DNA from: DATMER01 sp035556715
GTDB lineage: Bacteria > Acidobacteriota > Thermoanaerobaculia > Multivoradales > UBA5704
Length of the DNA: 64,000 nucleotides
Direction of reading: 5' to 3'
Assembly (NCBI GenBank): GCA_035556715.1
Contig: DATMER010000105.1
Span: 1 to 64,000 of the forward strand
Positions within the stretch are counted from its first letter, which is position 1. Every line of letters begins with the position of its first letter. The position numbers and the translations under genes were made by a program. This document shows positions 18,282-26,994 of the stretch, one piece after another. The notes below the pieces were generated by a model. That model did no database searches, was not told the origin of the DNA, and saw only the letters and a list, made by a program, of their open reading frames with translations.

Positions 18282-19037
18282 ATGTTCACCCGCAAGACCG
18301 CCTTCGCAACTGCCTTTGCGATTTCTCTTCTGACGACGGACGCCGCCAGCGCACAGATCCCCGCTTTCGGCGTCCAGGCGCTAGCTTCGACCTCCGGTTA
18401 CAGCGGCACCTACCCGGACAATGCCGGAACGCTTTCGGGCGGCCAGTCCATCAGCGCGGCTTCCGATCCGGCCGGGCTCCAGTACAACAACGGATACGGC
18501 CTGGTGTACGGAGATGCCGCCGCCAGCGCCACCAGCTACACCCACCTCCTCTACGCGAATGTGTACGCCTACGCGGACCGGATCTCGGCCACCGCGTTCG
18601 GTAACGCCTCTCCCACCGCGAACACCGAGGGCCGCTATTACGATTACATCACCGTTCATTCGAGCACCCTTCCGGTTGGGACGCAGGTGGAGGTCATCTT
18701 CCGCAACGCCCTGAACACGGAGTGGGACGCCACCAAGAACTACAGCGGCAGCATCTACTCCGAGCTTCAGGTTGGCGGCTACAGCGCGTCGACGACGTCG
18801 CGGATGGATTCCACCTGGGGCACGAACGTGGTCGCCGGGCCGGAGTTCCGCGCCAAGCTGAAGGTGGGGAGCCGGTACTCTCTGAACGCCAAGCTGAGGC
18901 TCTACGGGCGAGCCTTCTACTTCGCCCCGGGCCCGATCTGGGACGGAATGATCACCATCGAGACGGCCGCCGAGGTCCAGATGGACCCGAACGGGCATGA
19001 CGTCTGGATCTCCTACGACTCCGACTCCGTCAACTGA
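18282..19037 (+). CDS. Secreted protein of unknown function
   Basis: This is a 251-residue exported protein. ATG 18282 follows TTGGAGATAGAT, with GGAG about 7 bases upstream, and gives a normal signal peptide (MFTRKTAFATAFAISLLTTD, cleavage after ASA near residue 25). The mature part is rich in Tyr, Ser, Ala and Gly, has alternating hydrophobic strands and no cysteine pairs, and looks like a beta-sandwich. No family is recognised. There is no sorting tail. Confidence 0.7.
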   Translation: MFTRKTAFATAFAISLLTTDAASAQIPAFGVQALASTSGYSGTYPDNAGTLSGGQSISAASDPAGLQYNNGYGLVYGDAAASATSYTHLLYANVYAYADRISATAFGNASPTANTEGRYYDYITVHSSTLPVGTQVEVIFRNALNTEWDATKNYSGSIYSELQVGGYSASTTSRMDSTWGTNVVAGPEFRAKLKVGSRYSLNAKLRLYGRAFYFAPGPIWDGMITIETAAEVQMDPNGHDVWISYDSDSVN

Positions 19038-19112
19038 TCCCTCCTCTCTGCCCGTCCCCCGCGCCGCCGCGGCCCTTGAAAGGCCGCGGCGGCAGGCGTT
19101 TAATATCAGGGC

Positions 19113-19607
19113 ATGAGCCAGCCAAGCCCGCCCATCGATCCCCGCGTCGACATCGGCCACGTCCACCTGAAAGTAGCGGACCTGGAGCGCGCTCTCGCCT
19201 TCTACTGCGGCGTGCTCGGTTTCGAGCTGATGCAGCGAATGGGGAACCACGCGGCATTCATCAGCGCGGGCGGATATCACCATCACATCGGGCTGAACAC
19301 GTGGGAGAGCCATGGAGGCTCGCCGCCGCCTCCGGGCACCACCGGCCTCTTTCACCTGGCCATCCGCTACCCTGATCGCCACAGCTTGGCGGATGCCTTG
19401 CGGCGCCTCGTCGCAGCCAACATTTCCCTGGATGGCGCCTCGGACCATGGGGTGAGCGAGGCGCTCTACCTGCGCGATCCGGACGACAACGGCGTTGAGC
19501 TGTACCGCGACCGGCCGCGGGAGGAGTGGCCCCATACGAAGGACGGCGGGCTCGCGATGTACACGCGCCCGCTGGACCTTCGGGGGTTGTTGGCGGAGCT
19601 GAAGTAG
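19113..19607 (+). CDS. VOC-family (glyoxalase/ring-cleaving dioxygenase-like) protein
   Basis: This is a 164-residue vicinal-oxygen-chelate protein with two beta-alpha-beta-beta-beta modules. Putative metal ligands are His in DIGHVHLKVADLERALAFY, His in TGLFHLAIRYPD, and Glu in DDNGVELYRDRP. The last motif is the typical extradiol dioxygenase-type C-terminal pattern. The N-terminal phrase VADLERALAFYCGVLGFEL is a hallmark. The substrate cannot be predicted. A large hairpin follows the stop. Confidence 0.88.
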   Translation: MSQPSPPIDPRVDIGHVHLKVADLERALAFYCGVLGFELMQRMGNHAAFISAGGYHHHIGLNTWESHGGSPPPPGTTGLFHLAIRYPDRHSLADALRRLVAANISLDGASDHGVSEALYLRDPDDNGVELYRDRPREEWPHTKDGGLAMYTRPLDLRGLLAELK

Positions 19608-19624
19608 GAGGCCCTCACCCCCGG

Positions 19625-19664
19625 CCCCTCTCCCGGCCGCACGCCCGGACCCCCGGGAGAGGGG
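19625..19664. repeat. CCTCTCCC palindrome (dispersed repeat/terminator)
   Basis: A perfect 12-bp stem CCCCTCTCCCGG / CCGGGAGAGGGG with a 16-base loop lies just after the VOC stop. It shares its core and flanking TGA with the palindrome at 6233-6259, suggesting a dispersed REP-like family. The rest of 19665-19773 holds nothing recognisable. Confidence 0.55.
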
Positions 19665-19773
19665 AGGGTGACTCCTCCAAACTCCTCGCCATCAGTGGCT
19701 CCGTCTTTCAATCGAAGCGGGTGGGTGAGGGCTGAACGGCAGCGGACTTCCGAGAAACAGTTTCAAGCACAAA

Positions 19774-19799
19774 AAGGGCGCGGCATGCACCGCGCCCTT
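19774..19799 (-). terminator. Intrinsic terminator of the acetoacetate-decarboxylase-like gene
   Basis: A 10-bp stem AAGGGCGCGG / CCGCGCCCTT with a 6-base loop is followed, on the minus strand, by TTTTTG. This is the most canonical Rho-independent terminator in the window. It lies 25 bases beyond the stop codon. Confidence 0.85.
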
Positions 19800-19823
19800 C
19801 TACAGCGGATCGTGTCCGATCGA

Positions 19824-20498
19824 TCAGATTTCGTACTCGCCGCCGGGATAGACGAACGAGTCGCGCGGCGCGAACCAGGAGGAGGCGGCGACGGGCTGGA
19901 ACGGATCGGCCGGCCGGATCGCCCAGATCGGGTGATCCTTGGCGAGGAACTCGACGGATTTCAGCTCGAAGGGATCGACCAGCTCGCCGATGTAGGCGTA
20001 GTTGCCGCCCAGGATCTTGCCGTTGAGCTTCGTCACGTAGGTCAGGTGACCGCGGGCGACCACGCCGATCTTCTTTCCGACGCTCGCTCGAGTGCGGATG
20101 ATCGGAACCCCATCCACCGAGGTGACGGCCTCGAGGTCGTGGCCATGGATCTCGACCGTGGTGGAGCCCGGAGTGGCCGGCACGCCGCGCTCGAGGACGT
20201 ACTCCCGCATCACCTGCGACGAGTTGAAGTAGCTGGTGAAGAATCGGCCCGGGGTGACGCCATCCGGAGCTTTCACGTTGGCCAGGTCGAGACCCATGTA
20301 GGTCAGGGAGTAGGCGCCGAACCCGGAGGTCTGCTCCTCGGAGTCGACGACGTACTGGTTCATGTAGATCGGACCCGCCGCCTTCAGCCGGTCCGGCAGC
20401 AGCGCGGCGGCCGCCTTGGGGTCCGCGGGGATCCAGCTCGAGTAGATCATGCGGCTATTGATGACAAGCTGCGGCGCGGCAAGAGTGGACTGCGACAT
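19824..20498 (-). CDS. Acetoacetate decarboxylase-like protein
   Basis: This is a 224-residue cytoplasmic protein of the acetoacetate decarboxylase-like (ADC) fold. It begins at ATG 20498 (MSQSTLAAPQLVINSRMIYS), preceded by GGAGATCAATGAA. The barrel signature is seen in YMNQYVVDSEEQTSGFGAYS, the long GRFFTSYFNSS strand and the C-terminal DPFQPVAASSWFAPRDSF. Known ADC uses a Lys Schiff base. Lys pairs are present (SVGKKIGVVARGH), but equivalence to the catalytic Lys is not certain. Members without the catalytic pair have other functions, so the substrate is open. Shares no operon with neighbours. Confidence 0.75.
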   Translation of the reverse strand: MSQSTLAAPQLVINSRMIYSSWIPADPKAAAALLPDRLKAAGPIYMNQYVVDSEEQTSGFGAYSLTYMGLDLANVKAPDGVTPGRFFTSYFNSSQVMREYVLERGVPATPGSTTVEIHGHDLEAVTSVDGVPIIRTRASVGKKIGVVARGHLTYVTKLNGKILGGNYAYIGELVDPFELKSVEFLAKDHPIWAIRPADPFQPVAASSWFAPRDSFVYPGGEYEI

Positions 20499-20573
20499 TT
20501 CATTGATCTCCGTGATGTTGTAAGTGCTTGTTGTGACTTCATTTCTTTCCACTCGCAGCTACGCAGGATACCT

Positions 20574-20834
20574 GATGACCCCGCCACGCACCTCCTGAGC
20601 AGACTCCTGGCGCTGGCGCTGTGGAGGCAAAGGGATCTGCGCGGCCTGTGCGTGTTCCTTCTCGCCGTGTTCGTGGTGATGAACATCTTCTTTGCCATCA
20701 TGATGGGGGTCGGCAGCCTGGTGACGCGTGCGAACGTCGGCCTGTGGCAGCGCGGGAACGCCCTGGCCGGGTTCGTCTGGATCGGCATCGCCGCCTGGTA
20801 TCTCAGAAGGGAGCTTTCCCCAACTCTAACTTGA
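20574..20834 (+). pseudogene. Fragment encoding two membrane helices
   Basis: The frame encodes LRGLCVFLLAVFVVMNIFFA, continuing to a second helix LAGFVWIGIAAWYLRREL, then stops. No ATG, GTG or TTG lies at a sensible position before the first helix; the first GTG (20652) is inside it. It looks like the 3' remnant of a small membrane-protein gene. Confidence 0.35.
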
Positions 20835-20855
20835 CAGGGGTAAGACAGTAGGCTC

Positions 20856-20998
20856 CGGATTGGCATCACCTCGTTCTCCGTCGAATCCCCGCTCGGCTGC
20901 TGGACGATGACCGGGTGGCAGCCCCCGCACCTGGCCGGCACGGTGGAGTCGATCGGGCACTTCTCCGGGTACTGTTGGGTCGAAAGGAGGAGATATCC
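20856..20998 (+). pseudogene. Remnant of an AraC-family regulator N-terminus
   Basis: The frame reads RIGITSFSVESPLGCWTMTG, WQPPHLAGTVESIGHFSGYC, closely resembling the SPLGxWTxxxWxPPHLAGxVExxWxF start of AraC-type regulators with the DUF6597 N-terminal domain. It has no start codon and runs directly into the VOC gene, so it is a relic. It indicates a deletion fused to the next gene. Confidence 0.4.
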
Positions 20999-21400
20999 AT
21001 GGCAGTCAAACCGATCCCCGACGGCTTTCACACGGTGACCCCCTACCTGCTGGTGCCCGACACGGCGGGCCTGGTCGAATTCCTGAAGCGGGCTTTCGAC
21101 GCCGAGGAGATCCACGTCAGCAAGGGGCCGGACGGCAACATCGTCCACGCCACGATGAAGATCGGCGACTCGATGGTGATGATGGGCCAGGCGCGGGACG
21201 AGTGGAAGCCGATGCCCAGCATGATCTACCTGTACGTCGAGGATGTGGACGCCTGGTACGACCGTGCGATCAAGGCCGGCGGCACCTCGGTGAGGGAGAT
21301 CAACGACGAGGCTTACGGCGACCGCGCCGGGGGCGTGCAGGACCCGGCCGGGAACCAGTGGTGGATTGCGACCCACAAACAGGACATGCCTGCGTCGTGA
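20999..21400 (+). CDS. VOC-family protein, PhnB-like
   Basis: This is a 133-residue protein with a strong Shine-Dalgarno (AAAGGAGGAGATATCC) before ATG 20999. The pattern TPYLLVPDTAGLVEFLKRAF, then HATMKIGDSMVMMGQA and GVQDPAGNQWWIATH, matches the PhnB/glyoxalase-like branch of the VOC superfamily. Metal ligands are less conserved than in true glyoxalases. The function is unknown. The 3' end overlaps a converging gene by 101 bases. Confidence 0.88.
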   Translation: MAVKPIPDGFHTVTPYLLVPDTAGLVEFLKRAFDAEEIHVSKGPDGNIVHATMKIGDSMVMMGQARDEWKPMPSMIYLYVEDVDAWYDRAIKAGGTSVREINDEAYGDRAGGVQDPAGNQWWIATHKQDMPAS

Positions 21401-21935
21401 TGCCCGCGGCTGAGCGCCTGTAGGGCAGGGCGGGCGTGGCCTGCCACTCGCCGTTCACGAAGAGCTCCGTGACCGTATTCATCTGGTTGGGGCCCGTCTG
21501 GGTCAGCGTCTGGCGGGCCTTCAGGCCCAGGCAGGTCCCTTCCAGGACCCAGGAGGTCGAGCCGGGCGGGGATGGCTCCGGGGTCTTCACCTGCTTCAGC
21601 TCGATCACGGCACCGTCGGAACGGAAGCCCCACATGAGCAGGAACTGGTTCGAGGAATCGACGCCGAGCATCCCGTGGGTCGTCTTCTCCCCGCTCGGGC
21701 TGGTGGTCACCGCCGCGGAGCCGAGGAACCATCCATTCAGGGTCCTGGCGACCGTCTCTTCGTAGCGCATGCCGCCTTCCGAGGCGGCCCTCCAGATGCC
21801 GCCCACGAGGAAGTCGACGCCCTGGAAGTCGGGCGCGGCCGCCACGGGCGGCACAGGGTCCGTGGGACTCGGGGGGGTGGTCTCCGGCCCGGACGGCGCG
21901 GCTCCTAAGGGGACGTCCAACAATCGACCGAACAT
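21300..21935 (-). CDS. DUF1579-like protein with an antisense-encoded tail
   Basis: This is a 211-residue cytoplasmic protein from ATG 21935 (MFGRLLDVPLGAAPSGPE), with GGAGG 5 bases upstream. The core (about 50-170) has the lipocalin-like pattern of DUF1579-type proteins: GGIWRAASEGGMRYEE, TLNGWFLGSAAV, WGFRSDGAVIELKQV. The natural core seems to end near ALPYRR (about 21415). The remaining 40 residues, rich in Arg/Pro/Gly, are simply antisense to the VOC gene. The original stop may have been lost in the rearrangement that created the adjacent relics. The function is unknown. Confidence 0.55.
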   Translation of the reverse strand: MFGRLLDVPLGAAPSGPETTPPSPTDPVPPVAAAPDFQGVDFLVGGIWRAASEGGMRYEETVARTLNGWFLGSAAVTTSPSGEKTTHGMLGVDSSNQFLLMWGFRSDGAVIELKQVKTPEPSPPGSTSWVLEGTCLGLKARQTLTQTGPNQMNTVTELFVNGEWQATPALPYRRSAAGITTQACPVCGSQSTTGSRPGPARPRRGRRKPRR

Positions 21936-22002
21936 GGGTCCTCCGAAAGCGGGGCGTTGTGGGGGTAAGATAGCCCAAACTCCGCGGTCGAGAGAATCCG
22001 AG

Positions 22003-25000
22003 TTGGCCACCTGTCCGAACTGCTCTTACGACAGCCCTGCCGGCATGAGGTTCTGCGGCCGGTGCGGCTCGGCCGTGCCGGAGGATGGGCGGAGCACGGG
22101 GACCCAGCCGGAGCGCCGCGTCCTGACGGTGATGTTCTGCGACCTCGTGGGCTCGACCACGCTCTCGGAGAGCCTCGACCCCGAGGACTTCCACGGCCTC
22201 ATCCAACTCTGCCAGGCGGCCTGGCGCGCCCTGGTCGAAGCGCACGGCGGGCACGTGGCCCAGTTCCTGGGCGACGGCCTGCTCGCGTACTTCGGCTATC
22301 CGAGAAGCCGGGAGGACGACGCTCCCCGCGCCCTGCGCGCCGGTCTGCGCATCGCCGAAGAGATGGCTGCGTTGCGCAAGCGGGTCCGCATCCCGATGCC
22401 GGCGCCTCTGGAGGTGAGGATCGGCATCCACACGGGGCCGGTGGTGGTGGGGGAGATCGGCGACGGGGTCCGCCGCGAGCAGCTCGCGCTCGGCACGACC
22501 CCGAACCTGGCGGCCCGCCTGCAGGGGCTGGCCGAGGCCGGGTCGGTCATCATCAGCGAGACGACGCACCGCTTCGTCCTCGGCGCGTTTCTATGCCAGG
22601 AGCTGGGAGCCCGGCCGCTCAAGGGGTTCAGCCAGCCGGTGCAGATCTACCGCGTGCTGCGCGAGGGAGCCTCCCGGCCCGCGGAGCCGTTCCCGCTGAT
22701 CGGCCGGCAGGGGGAGCTGGAGCGGTTGGTGGATGCCTGGCACCGCGCCCGGGATGGAGCCGGACAGGTGGCGCTGGTCCAGGGCGAGCCGGGCGTCGGC
22801 AAGTCGCGCCTGGTGCGCGAGCTCCTGCGCGAGGTCGCATCCGAGCCCCACGTCAGCTCCGAGGGCCACTGCTCTCCCTACTACCAGAACACGGCGTTCC
22901 ATCCCCTGGTCGAGCTGGTGCGCAAGCTCCTCGGTTTTCCCGGACAGGGGCCGGTGGGGCCGGGGGCGCTCTCCCGCCTGGAGGAGGCCCTGGCGGAGTG
23001 GGGTCTCGATCCCGCCGAGCACGCGCCGCTCTGGGCAGGGCTCCTGTCCTTCGACCTCGGCGGCGCGTACGCCCCTCCCGACGTGCCGTCCATCCAGTTG
23101 AGGAGCCGCCTGCTGGCTTCGTTGGTGGCCGGCTTCTCCGCGATCTCCCGGCGGCAACCGCTGCTGCTCATCGTCCAGGACCTCCACTGGGTGGACCCTT
23201 CGACGGTCGAGTTGCTGACCCAGATCGCCGCGCACTGCTCCGGGGACCGCATTCTGGTGCTCCTGACGGCGCGGCCCGGGTTCGAGCCCCCCTGGCCGGA
23301 CACGGCGCGGATCGGCCTCGCCCGACTGGAGCCGGGGGAGATCGAGGTGCTGGTCCGCCAGGCGGCGGGGAGCAGGGAGCTGCCGCCCGAGGTCCTGGAG
23401 CATCTCGTGGAGCGGTCGGAAGGGGTGCCCCTCTTCGCCGAGGAGCTGACGAAGATGGTCCTGGAGTCCGGCCTTCCGCGGCGGGGGACCGCGACCTCCG
23501 GGGGAGCGCCGCCCCTGGCCAGCGTCCCCACCACCCTCCAGAGCTCGATCGAGGCCCGGCTGGACCGGTTGGGCGGGGCCAAGGAGATCGCGCAGACCGC
23601 GGCCGTGCTGGGCAAGGACCTCGACGTGGAGCTGATGCGGGCGCTGCTTCCGGAGGAGACGGGGCTCGACCGGCACCTGCTTCGCCTCGCGGAGGCCGAG
23701 ATCCTGGTCTGGCAGGGAGGCTCCATCTATGCTTTCAAGCACGCCCTGATCCGGGACGCGGTGTACGAGTCCCTGCTCCGGAAGGCCCGCCCCGGGCTCC
23801 ACAGGGCGGTGGCGCGCGCCCTCGAAGAGCGCTTCCCGGAGGTGGTCGAGACCCGGCCCGAGCTGCTCGCCCAGCACTGCGCGGCCGGGGAGCTCACGGC
23901 GCCGGCGATCGTCTACTGGCAGCGGGCGGGGCAGCAGGCGGCGGAGCGGTCGGCGGACCTGGAAGCCAGCCGCCATCTCGCCCAGGCCCTGGAGCTTCTG
24001 GAGCAGCTCCCCGAGGGGGAGGAGAGGGACCGGCTGGAGCTTTCGCTGCAGACCACGCTCGGCCCGACCCTGATGGCGCTCAAGGGGTACGGGGCGCCCG
24101 AGGTCGAGGCGGCCTACCGCCGCGCCCTCGACTTGTGCGAGGCGCTCAAGCCGACACCGCACCAATTCCCGGTCCTCCTGGGGATGGTCCGCATCCATCA
24201 CGTGCGGGCCGACCTGGTCATCGCCCGCCGCCTGGGCGAGGAGCTGGTGGCCACGGCCGAGGAGGAGGGGGGTCCCTTCCACCGGATGGTCGCGCACCTG
24301 AACCTGGGGATCACCCAGTTCCACCTGGCGGACCTGGAGCGGTCGCGGCACCACCTGAGCCGGGCGGTCGAGCTCGCGGACACGTCCGGGCCGATCCCCC
24401 AGGCCTTCCGGTACGGCACCCATCCCGGGTTCCACGGCCGGGCCTATAAGAGCTACGCGCTCTGGAACCTCGGCTTCCCCGACCAGGCCCTGCGCCTGAG
24501 CGCGGAGACCGTGGCCCTGGCCCGGCAGCTCGCCGATCCCATGAGCCTGTCGATCGCGCTCAACTCTGCGTCCATCCTGCGCCAGTATCGGAGAGAGGCC
24601 GAGGAGGCGACGAGGCTGTCGGCCGAGGCCATGGAGGTGGCGGGCGAGGCCGGGCTCTCCCTGCACCTGGCCCTCGCCCGCATGGTGCACGGCTGGGGGA
24701 TCGCGTACCAGGGCGATCCCGATGCCGTGGCCGAGGTCCACCGCGGGGTGATCGCCTGGGTGTCCACCGGGACTGGCGTCGGTCAGACCTATTTCCTGAC
24801 GCTGCTCGCGGAGCTGCATGCCCGCCTGGGAGGGCTGGAGGAGAGCCTCTCCCTTCTGGAGCGGGTCGAGGCGCTCAGCTCGGGCAGCGGCGAGGCCTAC
24901 TACCTGCCCGAGCTCCACCGCCTGCGCGGCCACCTGGAGCAGGCGTCCGGCGCCCGGGAGGAGGCGGAAGCGTCCCTGCGCCGCGCTTGCCAAGTGGCGC

Positions 25001-25197
25001 ACGCCCAGGGGGCGCGGTCGCTCTACCTGCGGGCGGCCACCGACCTTGCCCGGCTGTGGGGAGACGCCGGCCGGGAGTCCGAAGCGCGCAGGCTGCTGGC
25101 ACGGGCCCTCGAAGGCATGGACGAGGGCACCGGCACGGTCGACTTCGACGGCGCCTCGTCCCTGCTGTCCGAGCTCGAGCTCTCCGCCACCCATTGA
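22003..25197 (+). CDS. Class III adenylate/guanylate cyclase-AAA ATPase-TPR protein
   Basis: This is a 1064-residue multidomain signalling protein. The start is TTG 22003, directly ahead of a zinc ribbon (Cys4, Cys7, Cys18, Cys21). The cyclase domain (about 38-210) contains VMFCDLVGSTTLSE, with metal ligands Asp47 and Asp91 (FLGDGLLAYFGYP), so it can be catalytically competent. An AAA/NB-ARC-like ATPase follows, with Walker A GEPGVGKSR (261-269) and Walker B LLIVQDLHWVDP near 389-400. The C-terminal half (about 650-1060) is TPR helices. Proteins of this architecture occur widely in Actinobacteria, Acidobacteria and Rhizobiales. The signal sensed and the nucleotide made are not evident. It is divergent from the DUF1579-like gene. 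Confidence 0.92.
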   Translation: MATCPNCSYDSPAGMRFCGRCGSAVPEDGRSTGTQPERRVLTVMFCDLVGSTTLSESLDPEDFHGLIQLCQAAWRALVEAHGGHVAQFLGDGLLAYFGYPRSREDDAPRALRAGLRIAEEMAALRKRVRIPMPAPLEVRIGIHTGPVVVGEIGDGVRREQLALGTTPNLAARLQGLAEAGSVIISETTHRFVLGAFLCQELGARPLKGFSQPVQIYRVLREGASRPAEPFPLIGRQGELERLVDAWHRARDGAGQVALVQGEPGVGKSRLVRELLREVASEPHVSSEGHCSPYYQNTAFHPLVELVRKLLGFPGQGPVGPGALSRLEEALAEWGLDPAEHAPLWAGLLSFDLGGAYAPPDVPSIQLRSRLLASLVAGFSAISRRQPLLLIVQDLHWVDPSTVELLTQIAAHCSGDRILVLLTARPGFEPPWPDTARIGLARLEPGEIEVLVRQAAGSRELPPEVLEHLVERSEGVPLFAEELTKMVLESGLPRRGTATSGGAPPLASVPTTLQSSIEARLDRLGGAKEIAQTAAVLGKDLDVELMRALLPEETGLDRHLLRLAEAEILVWQGGSIYAFKHALIRDAVYESLLRKARPGLHRAVARALEERFPEVVETRPELLAQHCAAGELTAPAIVYWQRAGQQAAERSADLEASRHLAQALELLEQLPEGEERDRLELSLQTTLGPTLMALKGYGAPEVEAAYRRALDLCEALKPTPHQFPVLLGMVRIHHVRADLVIARRLGEELVATAEEEGGPFHRMVAHLNLGITQFHLADLERSRHHLSRAVELADTSGPIPQAFRYGTHPGFHGRAYKSYALWNLGFPDQALRLSAETVALARQLADPMSLSIALNSASILRQYRREAEEATRLSAEAMEVAGEAGLSLHLALARMVHGWGIAYQGDPDAVAEVHRGVIAWVSTGTGVGQTYFLTLLAELHARLGGLEESLSLLERVEALSSGSGEAYYLPELHRLRGHLEQASGAREEAEASLRRACQVAHAQGARSLYLRAATDLARLWGDAGRESEARRLLARALEGMDEGTGTVDFDGASSLLSELELSATH

Positions 25198-25274
25198 GCC
25201 GGGGTCTTCTGCTCCCCCGCCATCCGTGCTAAAACCGGCGCGCCAGACTGGTTTCCTTTCAGAGGAGGGATATC

Positions 25275-25877
25275 ATGAGCGATCCTCTTTCGTCGTCGGA
25301 GAAGGAGCGGCTTCGGGAGGCCTTCGAAGAGTCCGGGTTCGAGCTGGAGAAGGGTGCTGAGCCCGTGTCCCGCTCGATCGGCTTCTTGGCCTTCCCGGGA
25401 GCGCCCAACCCCATCCACAGGCACGAGCTCGAGGCTGTCGCCTCCGCGATCGCGAACAACAGGACCGGCACCGGTTCCGATCAGGACGCGGTCATCGGGC
25501 ACCTGATCACGCAGTGGGAGAACCTGAAGCCGGAGGAGATGCTCGCGCGCTACCGCGAGTTCGCCCTGGATCCCTACATCGCGGTCGGCGAATGGACGGT
25601 CCCGATCACCAAGACCACCATCGAGTCCTGGCTGCGCGGCGAGCGGCTGACAGTGGCCCTGGCGAAGCGGCCCCACCTGGACACCCGCAACGTGGAGGTC
25701 CAGCAGCTCCGGATCGTCTACGTGGGTCGGGACAAGGCGGTGGCCACCTACCACCTCGTGGAGACCTACACGGACAATCCCATGACCTTCACCGGCAACG
25801 GCGGGATGATCCTGGTGCACCTGCCCGAAGGGTGGAGGATCGCCTCCTGCACGAAGGCGAGTGAAGTCGGTATCTAG
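25275..25877 (+). CDS. NTF2/SnoaL-like protein of the YcaO-TfuA operon
   Basis: This is a 200-residue protein with a good Shine-Dalgarno (AGAGGAGGG) before ATG 25275. The C-terminal 110 residues follow the SnoaL/NTF2 pattern: a helix with VALAKRPHLD, then strands RIVYVGRDKAVATYHLVET, TGNGGMILVHLPEGWRIAS. The N-terminal 85 residues include PGAPNPIHRHELEAVASAIA and are unassigned. It overlaps the YcaO gene by 17 bases, so it is part of that operon. It could bind a substrate, act as a peptide carrier, or be the modified protein itself. No obvious short RiPP precursor is visible between the genes. Confidence 0.72.
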   Translation: MSDPLSSSEKERLREAFEESGFELEKGAEPVSRSIGFLAFPGAPNPIHRHELEAVASAIANNRTGTGSDQDAVIGHLITQWENLKPEEMLARYREFALDPYIAVGEWTVPITKTTIESWLRGERLTVALAKRPHLDTRNVEVQQLRIVYVGRDKAVATYHLVETYTDNPMTFTGNGGMILVHLPEGWRIASCTKASEVGI

Positions 25878-26994
25878 CCAGGCGACACCGAAGCGCTTCC
25901 GGCTGGGCACCCACCGGACCTGCGCTCCCGAAGAGACCTGGGAGCGGATCGCGGGGCTCCTGCCGCGCGCCGGAGTCACCCGGATCGCCGACCTGACCCG
26001 CCTCGACCGGATCGGCATCCCGGTCTATCAGGCGGTGAGGCCGGCGAGCCGCAACCTCGCCGTATCCCAGGGCAAGGGGGCGACCGCGGCGGCGGCGCGG
26101 GTCAGCGCGGCCATGGAGGCCCTGGAGATCTGGCACGCGGAGTGTCTCGACGGCCTCCGCCGGACCCGTCTCTCCCTGCGCGAGATGCGTTCGGCGAACT
26201 CGATCCCCCTGAGCGGGTTGCGCTGGCAGCCCGGAGTGAGGACCTTCGACGCGGCACCTATCGACTGGGTCGCGGCCGAGCCCCTCGGACGCGGGAAGGT
26301 CCCGGCCGCTTGGCTTCCTCTCCAGATGGTGGAGCTCGACTTCCGGCTGCCGCGGGTGTTCGAGCCCCGGATGTTCCTCAAGACCTCGAGCGGTCTCGCT
26401 TCCGGAAACTGCCGCGAGGAGGCGCTGCTGCACGGGCTCTGCGAGCTGGTGGAGCGGCAGGGTCTCGCCCGGTTCCTGCGCGACCGGGGGGCGGCCGTTG
26501 CCATCGATCCCGGCCCGATGGATCTGATCGACCGCTGCCGGGATGCGGGGGCCCGCCTCGCCTTCTGGGACGCCACCTGGGAGGCCGGAATTCCTGTGGT
26601 CGTCGCCGAGCTCGTCCTGCCGGACCTGCCCACCGCCTGGCGCGGCTCGGGTTGCCATCCATCGCCCGAGGTGGCGCTCTCCCGCGCTCTGACCGAGGCG
26701 GCCCAGAGCCGTCTCACCTACATCTCGGGCGCCCGCGACGACCTGGTCTTCGAAGCCGATCCAGGTCCGCCCGACCGCGCCTGGGAGCGGTTCGTGGAGC
26801 CGGAAGGGCAACGGGGGCTGGACAGTCTCCCGGACCTGTCGACCGATGATGTCGAGAGCGATCTGGATCAGGTGCTCGAAAACCTGGAGCGGTTGGGCCT
26901 GGCGGCCTGGTTCGTGGACCTCACCCGGGAGGGCGTGGGCATCCCGGTTGTCTATACCTACGTCCCCGGTCTGGAAGAGCCGCCCCATGATTGA
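25861..26994 (+). CDS. ycaO: YcaO-domain protein
   Basis: This is a 377-residue YcaO protein. The family uses ATP to activate peptide-backbone amides, giving azolines, amidines or thioamides. It starts at GTG 25861 (MKSVSSQATPKRFRLGTHRT) inside the upstream gene. The ATP/Mg-binding pattern SSGLASGNCREEALLHGLCE, LVERQ is well preserved, together with SQGKGATAAAARVSAAMEAL. The C-terminus ends EEPPHD and lacks the PxPxP tail found in many azoline-forming YcaOs. Pairing with a TfuA protein (overlap 8 bases) points to thioamidation, as shown for other YcaO-TfuA pairs. The substrate peptide or protein is not identified. Confidence 0.92.
   Translation: MKSVSSQATPKRFRLGTHRTCAPEETWERIAGLLPRAGVTRIADLTRLDRIGIPVYQAVRPASRNLAVSQGKGATAAAARVSAAMEALEIWHAECLDGLRRTRLSLREMRSANSIPLSGLRWQPGVRTFDAAPIDWVAAEPLGRGKVPAAWLPLQMVELDFRLPRVFEPRMFLKTSSGLASGNCREEALLHGLCELVERQGLARFLRDRGAAVAIDPGPMDLIDRCRDAGARLAFWDATWEAGIPVVVAELVLPDLPTAWRGSGCHPSPEVALSRALTEAAQSRLTYISGARDDLVFEADPGPPDRAWERFVEPEGQRGLDSLPDLSTDDVESDLDQVLENLERLGLAAWFVDLTREGVGIPVVYTYVPGLEEPPHD

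Noticed and set aside
19668..20834. A 388-codon plus-strand frame across the acetoacetate-decarboxylase-like gene
   Set aside because: Most of it is antisense to the real gene. Only the last two-helix segment looks protein-like and is listed as a fragment.
20840..20990. A CxxCH motif (CGGCHP) on the minus strand, suggesting a cytochrome fragment
   Set aside because: The plus strand of the same stretch matches the start of AraC-type regulators. The minus-strand motif is a chance antisense product.
22591..25194. An 867-codon antisense frame under the cyclase gene, and similar long frames at 7610-10354 and 56058-58985 outside the real genes
   Set aside because: These are shadow frames without domains or ribosome-binding sites, or artificial fusions of a real gene with upstream antisense.
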